DNA from: Cristatella mucedo
Lineage: Eukaryota > Bryozoa > Phylactolaemata > Cristatellidae
Assembly (NCBI GenBank): GCA_009760855.2
Contig: WPIO01000129.1
Span: 972,001 to 1,032,000, forward strand
Direction: 5' to 3'
Length of the DNA stretch: 60,000 nt
The notes below the pieces were generated by a model, which did not search any database, was not told the origin of the DNA, and worked only from the letters and a program-made list of their open reading frames with translations. Positions 40,801-51,039 of this stretch are shown piece after piece. Both the position numbers and the translations under genes were made by a program. Position 1 is the stretch's first letter; the number at the start of each line of letters is the position of its first letter.

Positions 40801-43800
40801 CTTTCCGAGCCTGGCAAAAAAATTGTTCCTACATTGAAAAAAACAACAAGAAGCTTTTTTCACTCGTTGCTGGCTTTACGCAACCGACCCTCGTGCTGTA
40901 ATGTCACCTTGTTAGGATTTTCGTGGCTCAATAAATGGACATGGATTCTTTTGCCTTCTAGTGTTTTTTTTTTAGGACACGTTTGACAGCTGATCCATTC
41001 AAAGGCTTTATTATGCTGAATACTTATGAAGCTTCTTCAAGCCCATTTTTAGCCAAAGGCCTTGATCGTAACTCTAGCCGGGTTTGTAATCCGAGTAATT
41101 TTTTTGTCAACTCGCCTTATCGTTTGTAGGCGTTTGTAACCCGTGGCTCCACTGTACAGTATCCAATGAACTGATTCGAATGGTCTGATTCGAATCGTCA
41201 AAACTTTGCCAAAGTGACCTTTCATTACATGACCGCAGCAGCTCCACAGTCTAAATAATAATGATAATATAATAATAATAATATTAAATAATACTAGCTG
41301 ATTTAACCGGTTCTCTTTGTATAGCTACAGAAGAGCCTTTATGGCTATCACCACTGCTTGCAGTAGTGATAAAGGATTGCCCACCGCAGGATTCGAACCC
41401 ACGTCCTCGGGGCCGAGGTCGTGAAAAGCAACCGCCTTACCTAGTGAGCCATTACGGCTCACCAGGTGTAGTGTACCTACTTTCAGCTACACTAACATTG
41501 CTGAAATTCGGGCTTGCTTAGACAGGGTTGCTGCATCTAAATTGGTCCATGCGTTTGTGTCACTATGTTTTGACTTTGTACCTCACTGCTTGCTGGTCTA
41601 CCGGCTTGTGCAATCAGGCGCCTACAGTTGGTGCCAAACGGTTCAGCTTGGCTGCAGCTTGTCTTTCGTGGGCGTCTCAGCTGCTACATCGCACCACTTT
41701 TCGTCGACCTGCACTGACTCCCAGTCAAGCAGCGCATCGACTTCATGGTTCTGTCACTCACTTCTAGGTCCTTTCATCAATTGGCTCTAGCCTACCTGTC
41801 AGAACTACTCTCCCATCAGACTAGGCAGTATACCACCTGCTTTTCTGCCTCAAATCGTTTAGCTATGCCTCGAACGAACCTCAAATTTTTCGGGGACCGC
41901 ACCTTTAGTTCGTATGCTCCCAAAGCCTGGAGCTCACTCCCAACCATCGCAGCATTTAGTGGTTTCTTGTGATTCGTCCATTGATTGCTTATGTGTGCTG
42001 ACACTGTGCATGCTTCCACTAAGCATATTTGCACGCTGACCCTGTGCATGTAACATTTAACATAGCTTGTTGTCATTGAGCAAGCTAATCATTCGATCAT
42101 TCTTCGTTTGTAGCCAATGTAAAGTGCATAGAAAGAGATTAAGTTCTTTGAGGGCTCTATACAAATATATTATTATTATTTGCGAGCCAGGGCAGGAACC
42201 GAACTTAGTATCAGGTGTACCTGGTAATGCTTGGTGTTGCCCGTCTACTAGTGACTTTACCTCTCTACCAGCGATTTGCCTTTGTTGATGCGATTCGTAG
42301 ATGTTGCCCTTTAGCTAGAGAGATACGTTATAAGTAGTATGCACCATAAGCATTGCTCGAATGGTCTGCTGTGACCAGGCGTATTGGCGTTGTCACAGTG
42401 TGATTGGCTTCCTGGCTGTCATGCCTCTATTGCTGCTCATGTGGTTGCGATGTGTGCATTGCATCTACTTCATGCAGCCGATGTAAACCATCGCTCGTGT
42501 CCTCGCGAACCTTAACCTTTTGCACTCTGGCTGTGCTGCTCGACTTTCCATCCGACTTCTCTACGAGCCAGTGGTCGAGGGTTCGTGTACAGCTTCGTGT
42601 TGTATAGCACAGCTTTGTGTCGTGCAGTGGTGCTTAGCTGAATCCCTCTCTCCTGCTCGCCTTCGTGTTACAGTCTAAAAGAGCTGGACGACTCGCTGTC
42701 TCTCTTCGCCGACATTGAGCCCTCTAAGGCTTCGGAGGCAGAGCCACTAGCCGATGGCATCTTCGTTGAGTCGTTGCGTCTGGATACAGGTAGTAGTGAT
42801 GCTGCGCTCACTGCAGCGTGAGCGTCTGCTCGCCCTACGCATTTGCATTTTGCCCCCTAAATGCTGCAGATTTTCAGCTGCTCTTAAGTAGGACGGTCGA
42901 GCAGCGGTCGTAGTGGCAGACTGGCGGTCAGGGCTGCCGGTAGAGCGCCGAGTGATGAGTGGTGAGGCCGAAAACTGAACCCTGCACCAGCACAGCTGGG
43001 GCTGCTGCTTGCACAAAGGTCCGAGTGTTTAGTCAGTCGGCTAGATGACCTTCATGAGGAGGCATTGGCGTTATGTGGTGTTTTTTGTGAGCGTCTTGAG
43101 CTCACCAGCTTCTTCTGCTGTGGGTGGGTGGGTGGGTGGGTGGGTGGGTGTGCACACTTGCCGCTTGTCTTCCTGCTGGTGAACAAGTTGCCCTCACCTG
43201 GCTGCTCCATGTATAAGACCTGCCACCCACCGCCACCGCCACCACCCCGAAGATGTATAGCGTGTTTTTTCCAAACTGGGTGGCTGGCCTTGCCTGGCTT
43301 TGCTTTGTGTGTGCATGTATGTGCTAAGGATTGGCAGGTGTGGGATGTGACTGATGCACGTTCGATGGATTGGCAGATGGGCAGGCAGATTGCAAGTTAG
43401 GAGCTGGCCAGAAGTGGCTCTCATAGGAACGCCGGAGCTAGGATGTATTGCTAGGTCCTAGTCCTTTTCTCGAGGCGACATTTCCCCTCTTGTGACATTT
43501 CTTGCAACATTTCCCATCTTGCGACATTTCCCCTCTTGTGCTCGTTGTGACTAATGAGGCCCTGTAGCATAGAAGCACCGAATGAATGGCACGATGCGTG
43601 TTTGTTTGTTAAAAAACATCGTTTTCACTGCTCTGATGTGTCTGGAGCTCGATGTTTCTTGAGCACGTGCTTGACGCTCCACGCTTGAGAGGTCACGTGG
43701 CCAATCTGACAGTGGATGGGGGAAACGGATGAGCTAATAGACAGGGCATATAAACGCTGTAGCCACCTTGAGCCGCATGATTGGTTGGGGGGGGGAGGAG

Positions 43801-46800
43801 GTAGATGTAAGAGCGATTTTCCTTTGCAGCAAATGTAAAGCGCTCAGAAAGAGATTTGAGTTCTCTGAGGGTGCATTATCAAGTGCATTATTGTTATTAT
43901 TTATTATCATTCCTGCAGATTTCAGCCGGGCCCAGACAGTCGTGACCGTAGCAAGCTTCGTGTACTTCGGTGAAGGACCACGATTCTAAGCCTATTTTAG
44001 TTTCTGCTTATGCCACCAATTAGGCTTTTCGCTGCTTCGTGGCCACGTGCTGTGGGCGAGGCAGCTTTGCCGTGTGCGTTCACTATGGCTGGCACTATTC
44101 ACTGGTTTTTTGTGCAGTGACAACTCTGGAGCAGCGGCACCGAGCTCCCGATAGCCAGCCCGAGAACACGCAGCGCCTCTATCCGCAGAGGAAGCCGCTA
44201 GTCATTAAGAAGTCGCTGCGATGCAAGGTGAGCAGCCGCCGCCCCACCGCCCGCCACCGCCGTCCCCCCACTGCCCGGCCACACCCATGCTTGGCACTGT
44301 GCGCCCGCCCCCACACCCCTGAAAGGATGTTTCTCGTGTGCGTATGTCGTGGTTGCTTCCACTTGCGATTTGGATTAAGTGATCCTTACTACCCTCGCAG
44401 TCACTTGCAATGTCCATTGGTGATAGTGGTATTGCTGTTTCGAAATATCTTCGGGCTGACAAATACGTCTACACCGATTGAATCGGTGGTTATACATGTT
44501 TCGCGGTACCTTCCAGGAGTGCGAACATAACCTCTGCAAACCGGACTTCAGTCCTTCCTCTGTCAAATTCAAGATCCATCTGCTTGCCATGTAAGTATTA
44601 TTTATGTAAGTGCACGTTTTAGTCTACCCATGCGGTAATGTCTCGTAGTTCTTAGCACATGCTGTATCGCCATGAGTATTTGCTGGCACTTTAGGCAGCG
44701 GCATCCTGCTACTCTTATCAAACTGCTGTCGGCCATCAGCCGACCGCAGTTTGATAATGACATTTGATAACGACGATGACATCGTCGGGGCAGTGGGCCG
44801 CGGGCTTCTTAAAGCTTGAGAATTCATTCTTGGTGTTTACTATAGATTTCACTTGCCTGATGTGAAGATTGTGCCGGGCTTCACAATGGCATACCAGAAG
44901 GTATGTGCGGCACTAAATAGCGATTCGAATGGCACTTGCTTCATCTGCCTGCTGGCAGTGGGCGTGAAGCTTGTGTGGCGGACATTGTAGGACAATCGCA
45001 TCGTGTTAACCCTGACAAATCCCATCGAAGCGCCTGTTGACGTATGCCTTCAATGTGACAACGAGAATCCACTAGCCACCGCTAAGGTACTGGGCCATCT
45101 GGTCTGCTGCTGTGTGCACACGCCCTAACCTGCCTGGGCCTGATTGGTCTGTCGCCTGTTTGTAATAGTATTCTTTTTCTGGTTAGTGGTTATTTGGTTA
45201 GCCTCGGAATTTGCTTGCATCAGTCGGTCACTGTAGCACCAACACGAGCGATTTTTGACGGAGATGAGCTTGTACAGGCTCACGTACATGCCATTAAGCT
45301 AGACAGATTTAATGGCAGTGATTATGCCTCTCTGGAGGTAGGACCGCTTGGCAATGAAGGCCTGCATCTGCCAGGGTGCACCTGCCACCGTCAAGCTCAG
45401 GGCTGTTCCCAAAACGAGAAGTGACACTAGTCAATGCCTGAAGATCTGTAGGCAGTACCAGCTGCCTGCCACCGAGAAAGTTATCAAGGTGCAACAACTT
45501 TTTCTCACTTACATGCAGCTCACACACAGTGCACCTGGATGCACGTGATGTGTAATGCCTCATTTCTCTGAGCATGTACCAGTTAAAATGTGCATTCAGA
45601 AATCTTGAAGATCAGAAATGTTAAGACCCTCATTCAGCAAGAGTGACGATTATGCGAAATCGAGGAAGTAATGTTTGAGAACGCCAGAACTCCAGCAAAG
45701 TAATGCCGATTTCATATTGACCCAATTAGAAATGAATGACTTTAATTATGAATGCATAATCTCAGCGCACACCCACACACACACTGCTGCCCGATATTAT
45801 GGTTCATTTGATGCCGTTCTGTTGATTCTGGCACCTCTAGTAATTGCTGCTGCTGAGCTACTGCAAGTTTATACTCAGCAGATCACTGCTGCACTGAATG
45901 AGCACTCCCTCAAATCCTGCCGACCCCACAATAGTGGCAAGTCAAACCGGTCTGCACGGCGTTTTAGTTGAGTGATGAGGTATAGTTGAAAGGGTTCACT
46001 GTACCGATACTTTCAGCGGCTTGCCGCATGAAAAAAACCAGTAAAGGTAGCCGATTCAACAGAAAAGTCATTTTTATATTTTTTTAATTATAATTATAAT
46101 TTAATAATCATAATTATAATTTAAATAAAGCTAAAGAGGCTTAGCAGCTTGCATCCCTTCTATCGGGCAATAAATAATCGCTGCACGACTCGAACCCGAC
46201 ACTTGGTCGACTTGGATGCTTGCACCTGGGCTAAGGCCCGACGACATTTGCTATCAATTTTGGTGTGGTCGAGCCGTCTACTAGACTTACTGCCTTCTTC
46301 CTTTTTTAACTGCTCCAGTCTGCTGCCAGCTTACCTTCTTACATGCCAGGGTTCACGGGAAGCAGTCCTGAAACAGCAGAGAGAGAGCCTTCAAGCTGCC
46401 CGAGTGCCCTAGCTACCATCTGAAAAACCCTTTCAACTTCACAGTCCCACGAAGTTCTACCATTTCAATGTCCAATTTCACCATTTGTACGTATGCACAT
46501 TGGCAAATTATTATCTCTCCTTCCCCCTTTTTTGACGCTCCATCATTGCTGTACCTCAATGTATCTACTATTAATAAATCACTTAGGTCTCAATGTGAAA
46601 CGTGACGTGAGTGTGACTTATGGAATAACTAATGGACTGACAAACAGCTTATTGTAGGGACAAAGTTATGCAGAAAAGGGCAACACAACTTAGATGGGGA
46701 TGACCTCGACCTCTAGTTGCTGGCAATGGTTCACTGCCGAGTGTTAAGCCGCTCGTGTACAATCGAAACACGACAATCTGGTTGGTTATTTCATAGTCAT

Positions 46801-49800
46801 TTAAACACCCGTGAAAAATCTTGTAAACCAGATTCGTCTACTCTGACAGAAATGCTAAATTTCGAAGTCTACCAGGTCTCCATCTGGGAAAGCCTGTATC
46901 CTTCCTGTTAAATGCAAGGGCATAACTCGTCACAGCATGCATGCAAATCATATATTGCCACGAAGTCGCTGTAAAGTGACAAAGGGGATGGGTCGATAGC
47001 GAATATTTTGACAATACGTGAATTTCTGCACTGGCTTCTTTTCGTAATTCTTTTACGGGCAGTCTCAGGGAGCAGGTAGAGACTGGCTGGTTTTATTTCG
47101 CGGACTCGAGGTCTCGAGCTCACGAGGTCTCGGGCTCACGGTTTTAATTATACCAACGTAAAAATATGTCGATTTTTGGCTGTTACGTGAATCCCGTGTC
47201 AGCAGATGCTGGATTGATGAAGCAGTATGTATATCGTTGCTTGTGCAAGTTCATGTTTCTAATCTTGTAATTGAATGGGAGACTTGTGCCGTTTTACGAG
47301 TGGACACTTTTCCCACCAAGTGCAACGTGACCAAGTATTGTGATAAACTTATATTAACCCAATAATCCAGGAGCATGTAGTGGGAAATTGATATTAGTTT
47401 TTATCGTCGTGCAAGCTGCCGTTGTCATGGCACATCGATGCCCACTTGCTGGAGCTTATTATCTTAATTGTATTCTATGCGATGTTGATATGCAGCTTTG
47501 TCTTGCTTATACACCTGATTGTGCTGGCTTGGCAATGTAGAGCCTTAATGGAAATTCACTCTTCGTTTTCTTCTAACGTTTTGAGATGGACTGTGCTTGC
47601 TCGCCGTAGCAGTTTGCCCTGCCTTAGTATGCTACTTTTGACTGACCGAGCTGGTTTGACCCAGCGGTTAAGGTGCTCGCCCCGACCGAGGTTAGGCTGA
47701 GGTCGTGGGCTCGAGCCCCGTGACATATGTAAAGCGCCTGAATAGAGATTAAGTTCTCTTAGGGCGTTATACAAATGAATTATATATATATATATATATG
47801 ATTCATTTGTATAGCGCCCAAAGAAAAAATATATATATATATATATTGGAACTTCTCAGTTGCACAATAAACTGTGTCCTGATATTGCATCCTTGTGCAA
47901 TGATTAGTCATCCATTCTGACCAAAGCTGCATTTAGACGATTCAACTTTTTACGGCCACAGCTAGCCCTGGTCGTGAAATAAAACTGGTCAAGATCATTA
48001 AAGAGAATCACCGACATCAGATTAAGTTTTTGGCCTGAGTAGGTCATACAGAAGTTGGACCATGTAAATTTAGCATTAGCAGGATTTTTAAACTTCACCA
48101 GTGGCACTTGATTGTTGCAGCTAGTAAGCTTTAGTGCAACTGCCGCTGGCAGTGTCCTTAGCAGTGGCAATGCAGTGAATACATCACTTTAATATCTTGT
48201 TCAGCTTGCTAACTATGCAATCTTCCCAAAGCAGCTGCCGTAAAGTGTCTTTCTATCAAAGTTTCTTTCTCTGTAATCAGCCGAAGAGTGCTATTACACC
48301 GTTTGGTTTTATTAGGAAACACTACTGTGCTTGTGCACAGCTTTTACTCTCGTAGTCATCACGGGTCTTACAAAGAGCACCTGCATTGCACCGTAAGTTG
48401 GTCTTATGCGTTTCATGTTTAAACCCCCTGAACTCCTGTGGAGCATTATACGAAAATTTTTATTCATTCCATAACAGTGCACTTGCAGCGTTATGTCCCT
48501 GTACTGCCTTCCTTAGTTGAAGTGGGTCATCCTCGATTTTGAGGATGACCTGAACTCAGCTGGGCTTCGATGCTACCAGCCTCTGATGGTATATCTATGG
48601 AGTTGCCATCCACAGCATGCAAATGCATTCATTCAGAAACATGATCTGTACAGAAAAGCGTATAAGCAGACTGCTCCCCAATCACTGGTCTCTGCCATCC
48701 CACCTATCGTGTATAAGATTTAAATCTGTCGACAGACTTGACCAAACCATTACCTCGGCTACAGTCTTTAATAAAATGTTGACCCTTTTCGGTGTAGTTG
48801 GGGTAATTATCCTGCTGATAAATGTATCTGTCGCCATATAGTCATTATGAGTATAGGATTCCGACACTCGGCACCAGGCGGGGATATAAGTTTCGTTCCA
48901 AAGAATTGAGAATTTGATGCAGCTTTACTGGCACCAGTTACTGAGACCATAGTCGTAATTTCGACACGATTGCGCATTTAACTGTATTTTGCATGCTATC
49001 TTAGTGAAACTCACCAGCTTTCCTTCGCTTTACATGAAGCCGGCATTTGTTGATCCCGAAGATTTGAATTGACTGTTGGAGACTCGGTAAATTGTGAGTA
49101 CCAGTGTTCAGGCCTTCTGTGCGCTTGTCTCATGTAATGTATCTCCATATGTAACTCACAAAGCTACAAAGACTATCGGGTGTTATGCAGTAGAGTTTTG
49201 TACAGCGCCCTCATAGCGTAAGTGGCTTTCGGTACACATTCGGTAGCCAACAGACTTCATCTTATGCAACAAAGAGAAAGTGGGAAGCATAGCAAAGTCA
49301 TGAGAGCTGCTGAGGTAGTGAATAGCGTGGAAGTAGCAGCTCAGGACCGCTGAAAAGGATGTGCCATAGTCGGCAGCAGGAGAGTAGTTATCGTGCGTAA
49401 GAATCGTGGAAGCGAGTTCCATAGTCTAGGACCTGCAGAGCTAAACTTCTGTCGCCTACGGTCTTTAAGCGGAGGAATGGAACAGTTAATTTATTATCCA
49501 TACAGGACCTGATGGCACGAAGAGGCTGAAACTGGTGCAGCAGTTCAGGTAGGCACGGAGGAGCCAAGCCGTGGTGATCCTTGTGGGTCTGCATAAGAGC
49601 TCTGTATCCGTTACTCAGCCAGCAGTCATCCTAGCTGTTTTAGCAAAGGAGATACGTGGTCAAAATTCTGGGATTTGAAAACTAGACTTGCAGCCGTATT
49701 CATAGCTATTTGCAGTGGCCTAGTTGCTCTTTTTTGGTAGCCCAGCCAAAAGGAAATGCCAATAATCAAGTTGTGACAGAGCTAGGGAGCCAGTTAATTT

Positions 49801-50905
49801 TTTGCAAGCCACCGTGGAAGACAGCTCCTTATCTCAGACATGGTCAGTTTTATTGCTCCGGCCCCATTCAGCTTGCTTGGCCAAGGACCTCTCGGTATAC
49901 AGGTGGTCTTTTGAGTTCCCACACCTGCAGGCCGGAAAATGACATGACAACGACTAACTCGGCTGATAAAAATTGCACGATATGGTTCATTTTGGAACGA
50001 TTTGCAAAAGCCACTGGATTAAAAAAACGCTTGTTATTGCCTTGAGATCGGTCGATTTTGTAAAATTGTTTAGCGCCCAAGCTGTTACCTACTGTAAGCT
50101 GCTGCTTTCTGCTCAGCAGAACCGGGAGTTCCATGCTCTTTGGCTGCATAAACACTCATTGCCGTGAGTGTATAAATGTCACTGCGAGCTAGCACATTGA
50201 ACTTGGCGAACTGTGTAGCTTGAATCATCTAGCTTGGGTCTATTTAACATCCAGACTGTTGATGCACCATTTAAAATAATTCAGCCATCACAATAGCCGT
50301 ACCGGCAGCAGATCGCTCTGTAATTCTTCGATATCATAAAGACCACTGGAACCATAAAACACGATTTCTTTCCCACTCTTGAGCATTTAATTGACCATTG
50401 ACATTGCACCATTGACACCTTAATCGCTTCATGGCTGGCTAAGCATTCCTCTTAATATTTAGTCGTACCACTTTGGTGGAACTGGTTTTGTGCAGCATGT
50501 TCTTTAGTGGCATGCAGCTGTATTTCTCTGCAGGTGGATGTGGCAGATGCCGTGTTAAAGCTGGCAGCACGAGACGTTGCTTCAATGCTTGAAGAGGAGG
50601 GCCATCTACCGGGAGAGTTTTCTGACGACAAAAAGTAAGAACGAGTTGCAGAGTCAAGATTAGCTAGGTGTTTCCATTGGTACCTTGCTACCTGCTCTCT
50701 ATACGTAATGGTCTTGTGGCAAGTAAAGCCTACTGGTGGCAAAATTGCTTTATCAAGTGTATTATTATTATAGAAAGTTTCGTTCGTCAGTTGATTGGCT
50801 ACTAGTTTGTGGCTTCCCTTTTGCAGCATTGTTGCCTTTCGAAAGTCTAACAAGATTGGGATAATAACAAGAGTGACACCACTGAAAGCTACAGGGGATG
50901 TTAAG
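28948..50905 (+). CDS. DCTN4: Dynactin subunit 4 (p62), 14 exons, 3' end not found
   Basis: Gene-level entry. Exons are 28948-29076, 33463-33533, 34865-35067, 36871-36914, 39316-39417, 40512-40573, 42674-42789, 44118-44227, 44517-44590, 44846-44900, 44991-45086, 45224-45337, 50534-50634 and 50827-50905. All junctions are GT-AG and all phases match, giving about 452 codons. p62 is part of the pointed-end complex of dynactin, the dynein activator that caps the Arp1 filament. Recognisable p62 features are the Cys-rich N-terminus (LYFCRHC, FCPHCLEHMPPAEARLKK, CANCSDCPSCGSTL), YLACSFCRWTTRDAG, LVIKKSLRCKECEHNLCKP, IVLTLTNPIEAPVDV and IVAFRKSNKIGI. Vertebrate p62 continues roughly 40 residues beyond the last exon found. 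That final exon was not recognised up to 60000. Confidence 0.93.
29077..30510. other. DCTN4 intron 1, first part
   Basis: No gene, RNA or clear repeat recognised. Confidence 0.45.
30515..30645 (+). mobile_element. SINE2 copy
   Basis: GGTCGTGAACCTGCTCTAGT is followed by GGCGATTCTTTATCGCCTGC, GTGATAGCCTTAAAGGCT and AGGCTGTTAAATCAACC. Confidence 0.65.
30815..30985 (-). mobile_element. SINE1 copy
   Basis: The reverse-complement tail (GAGACCTTAATCCCTATTCA) is followed by B box gctcgagcccacgacct and the head with CTTAACCACTGGGTCAAACC. Confidence 0.7.
30990..32480 (+). mobile_element. LINE A fragments, composite
   Basis: Pieces of reverse transcriptase (TVDSFDHRILL near 31245; FYADGTQLC near 31485 with Asp to Gly at the catalytic site) are followed by a 3' portion at 31970-32450 and ATT repeats. 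The piece order is rearranged, so more than one copy is likely. Confidence 0.55.
32497..32597. repeat. GT and GA microsatellites
   Basis: GTGTGTGTGTGCGTG near 32497-32525 and GAGA runs at 32564-32597. Confidence 0.85.
32600..33460. other. DCTN4 intron 1, last part
   Basis: A GGGTT repeat occurs near 33075. No coding exon is recognised. Confidence 0.45.
33463..33533 (+). CDS. DCTN4: DCTN4 exon 2
   Basis: VDSYFCPHCLEHMPPAEARL, nearly identical to the p62 family block. Acceptor ttttag, donor gtaaca, 71 bases. Confidence 0.95.
33633..33780 (+). mobile_element. SINE2 body fragment preceded by a perfect hairpin
   Basis: 33633-33668 is a perfect inverted repeat with 15-base arms (GCTCACGCTTCACGA / TCGTGAAGCGTGAGC) and a 6-base loop. 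A SINE2 body with GGGCAATTCTTTATTGCCTG follows. Confidence 0.6.
34340..34445 (-). mobile_element. SINE2 fragment
   Basis: GAAGAGCCTTAACGGCTGTC and GGATCGCCCACTTAAGCCTC are the reverse complement of the SINE2 body. B box relic cctcgaaccagcgacc. Confidence 0.55.
34865..35067 (+). CDS. DCTN4: DCTN4 exon 3
   Basis: It begins RCANCSDCPSCGSTLMTRVT and includes LHYLACSFCRWTTRDAGLPD. These are zinc-binding cysteines followed by the conserved FCRW block. Donor gtacgt, 203 bases. A long minus-strand open frame over this exon is a shadow. Confidence 0.95.
35068..36870. other. DCTN4 intron 3
   Basis: A 12-base G run lies at 36335-36346. No gene or recognisable mobile element is seen. Confidence 0.45.
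36871..36914 (+). CDS. DCTN4: DCTN4 exon 4
   Basis: ATGGWPAQGHVNAKR corresponds to the ASGGW block of p62. Acceptor ctttgtag, donor gtaagt, 44 bases. Confidence 0.88.
37846..38760 (-). mobile_element. LINE A 3' third
   Basis: ATA repeats (tail) at 37846-37879 precede AAAGCGCCCTCAGAGAACCC. The minus strand encodes PAESAQNLKVMFKSDLSLDD and NSAARLVCRERRSCHITPLL. A close relative of the 16106-18500 copy. Confidence 0.85.
39316..39417 (+). CDS. DCTN4: DCTN4 exon 5
   Basis: ISAVMEHCQQVAHRENAEKN followed by RKKSPRRR, the coiled-coil and basic stretch (YYQQLAQKE...RKK in vertebrates). 34 codons, phase 0. Confidence 0.9.
39563..40079 (+). mobile_element. LINE A 3' end
   Basis: It encodes LTFRSLHSLAPAYLSALLPH and IPRTNLKSFRDHAFSSYAPK (with a shift between), followed by the 3' UTR and an ATT tail. 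It sits about 145 bases after DCTN4 exon 5. Confidence 0.85.
40512..40573 (+). CDS. DCTN4: DCTN4 exon 6
   Basis: DKKYGLLSVAIKKRSSLGGM corresponds to the DKYGL block. Donor gtaagt, 62 bases. Confidence 0.88.
41235..41295. repeat. ATA-rich microsatellite
   Basis: Irregular ATA/AAT units. Confidence 0.8.
41297..41465 (-). mobile_element. SINE2 copy, well preserved
   Basis: Reverse complement of 19425-19585, with B box gattcgaacccacgt and head GAAAAGCAACCGCCTTACCT. Confidence 0.72.
41478..42180 (+). mobile_element. LINE A 3' end
   Basis: TACACTAACATTGCTGAAAT begins the match. It encodes FGDRTFSSYAPKAWSSLPT and ends in AGAAAGAGATTAAGTTCTTT with a short ATT tail. Confidence 0.8.
42674..42789 (+). 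CDS. DCTN4: DCTN4 exon 7
   Basis: SLKELDDSLSLFADIEPSKA and on to SLRLDT. It is acidic and poorly conserved, but phase-compatible at both ends (116 bases). Confidence 0.8.
43122..43150 (+). repeat. GGGT repeat, seven GGG runs
   Basis: TGGG repeated seven times on the coding strand of a DCTN4 intron. It fits the G-quadruplex pattern. Confidence 0.95.
43477..43540. repeat. Short imperfect tandem repeat
   Basis: Four units based on GACATTTCCCCTCTTGT. Confidence 0.8.
43823..43910 (+). mobile_element. LINE A tail only
   Basis: TGCAGCAAATGTAAAGCGCT through GAGATTTGAGTTCTCTGAGG to ATT repeats. A very short 5'-truncated insertion. Confidence 0.75.
44118..44227 (+). CDS. DCTN4: DCTN4 exon 8
   Basis: VTTLEQRHRAP and LYPQRKPLVIKKSLRCK match the VTTLQQR...LYPRHKHLLIKRSLRC block. 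110 bases. Confidence 0.95.
44517..44590 (+). CDS. DCTN4: DCTN4 exon 9
   Basis: ECEHNLCKPDFSPSSVKFKI, strongly conserved in p62. Donor gtaagt, 74 bases. Confidence 0.95.
44716..44756. repeat. Inverted repeat, about 18-base arms
   Basis: TATCAAACTGCTGTCGGC pairs with GCCGACCGCAGTTTGATA across a 5-base loop, with one mismatch. It lies in the 255-base intron between DCTN4 exons 9 and 10. Confidence 0.85.
44846..44900 (+). CDS. DCTN4: DCTN4 exon 10
   Basis: FHLPDVKIVPGFTMAYQK, in phase with exons 9 and 11. 55 bases. Confidence 0.92.
44991..45086 (+). CDS. DCTN4: DCTN4 exon 11
   Basis: DNRIVLTLTNPIEAPVDVCL, then CDNENPLATAK. It matches the LLTLTNP block; 32 codons. Confidence 0.95.
45224..45337 (+). 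CDS. DCTN4: DCTN4 exon 12
   Basis: SVTVAPTRAIFDGDELVQAH and on to SDYASLE. Acceptor ttgcatcag, donor gtagga, phase 0, 38 codons. It is less conserved than its neighbours but fits the VVPPKELVLAG...EYDEL region. Confidence 0.8.
46045..46235 (-). mobile_element. SINE2 copy with AT expansion
   Basis: CCGATTCAACAGAAAAG (tail) is followed by ATAATTATAATTT repeats at 46085-46130, the body with TCGGGCAATAAATAATCGCT, and B box gactcgaacccgacac. Confidence 0.55.
47640..47780 (+). mobile_element. SINE1 copy, well preserved
   Basis: The tRNA-like head (A-box region tggtttgacccagcggttaa) is followed by B box gtgggctcgagccccgtg. It then joins directly to GTAAAGCGCCTGAATAGAGA and TTAAGTTCTCTTAGGGCG, a LINE A-type tail. 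Confidence 0.75.
47762..47819. repeat. Palindrome of two SINE/LINE tails around a TA run
   Basis: GGGCGTTATACAAATGAAT at 47762-47780 and ATTCATTTGTATAGCGCCC at 47801-47819 are reverse complements with one mismatch, separated by TA repeats. Confidence 0.9.
48525..48550. repeat. Small perfect inverted repeat
   Basis: GGTCATCCTC and GAGGATGACC around a 6-base loop. Confidence 0.85.
49133..49790 (-). mobile_element. LINE B 3' portion
   Basis: TGTAATGTATCTCCATATGT (tail) leads on the minus strand to the coding block with ALQVLDYGTRFHDSY and ARLLKxxN-like reverse-transcriptase C-terminus. Confidence 0.72.
50534..50634 (+). CDS. DCTN4: DCTN4 exon 13
   Basis: VDVADAVLKLAARDVASMLE followed by EEGHLPGEFSDDK. 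Acceptor ctctgcag, donor gtaaga, 101 bases. The last bases of this exon and its donor are echoed at 52799-52836. Confidence 0.82.
50746..50771 (+). mobile_element. LINE A tail remnant
   Basis: CTTTATCAAGTGTATTATTA inside the 192-base intron between DCTN4 exons 13 and 14. Confidence 0.6.
50827..50905 (+). CDS. DCTN4: DCTN4 exon 14
   Basis: IVAFRKSNKIGIITRVTPLK and ATGDVK match IIAFRKANKVGIFIKVTPQ of p62. 79 bases, ending in phase 0 at gtacac. A further coding exon is needed. Confidence 0.95.
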
Positions 50906-51039
50906 GTACACTGCTTTACTTGCTTGCTTTCCGTCTGCGCTTGTAGCAACTGTCTATTTATCACGCATGTATCCTTGCAATAGATTCGTAGGGTATTGGC
51001 ATTGAAAGAAAGCTTGTTGGGGTGGGCAAATAGCACAGG

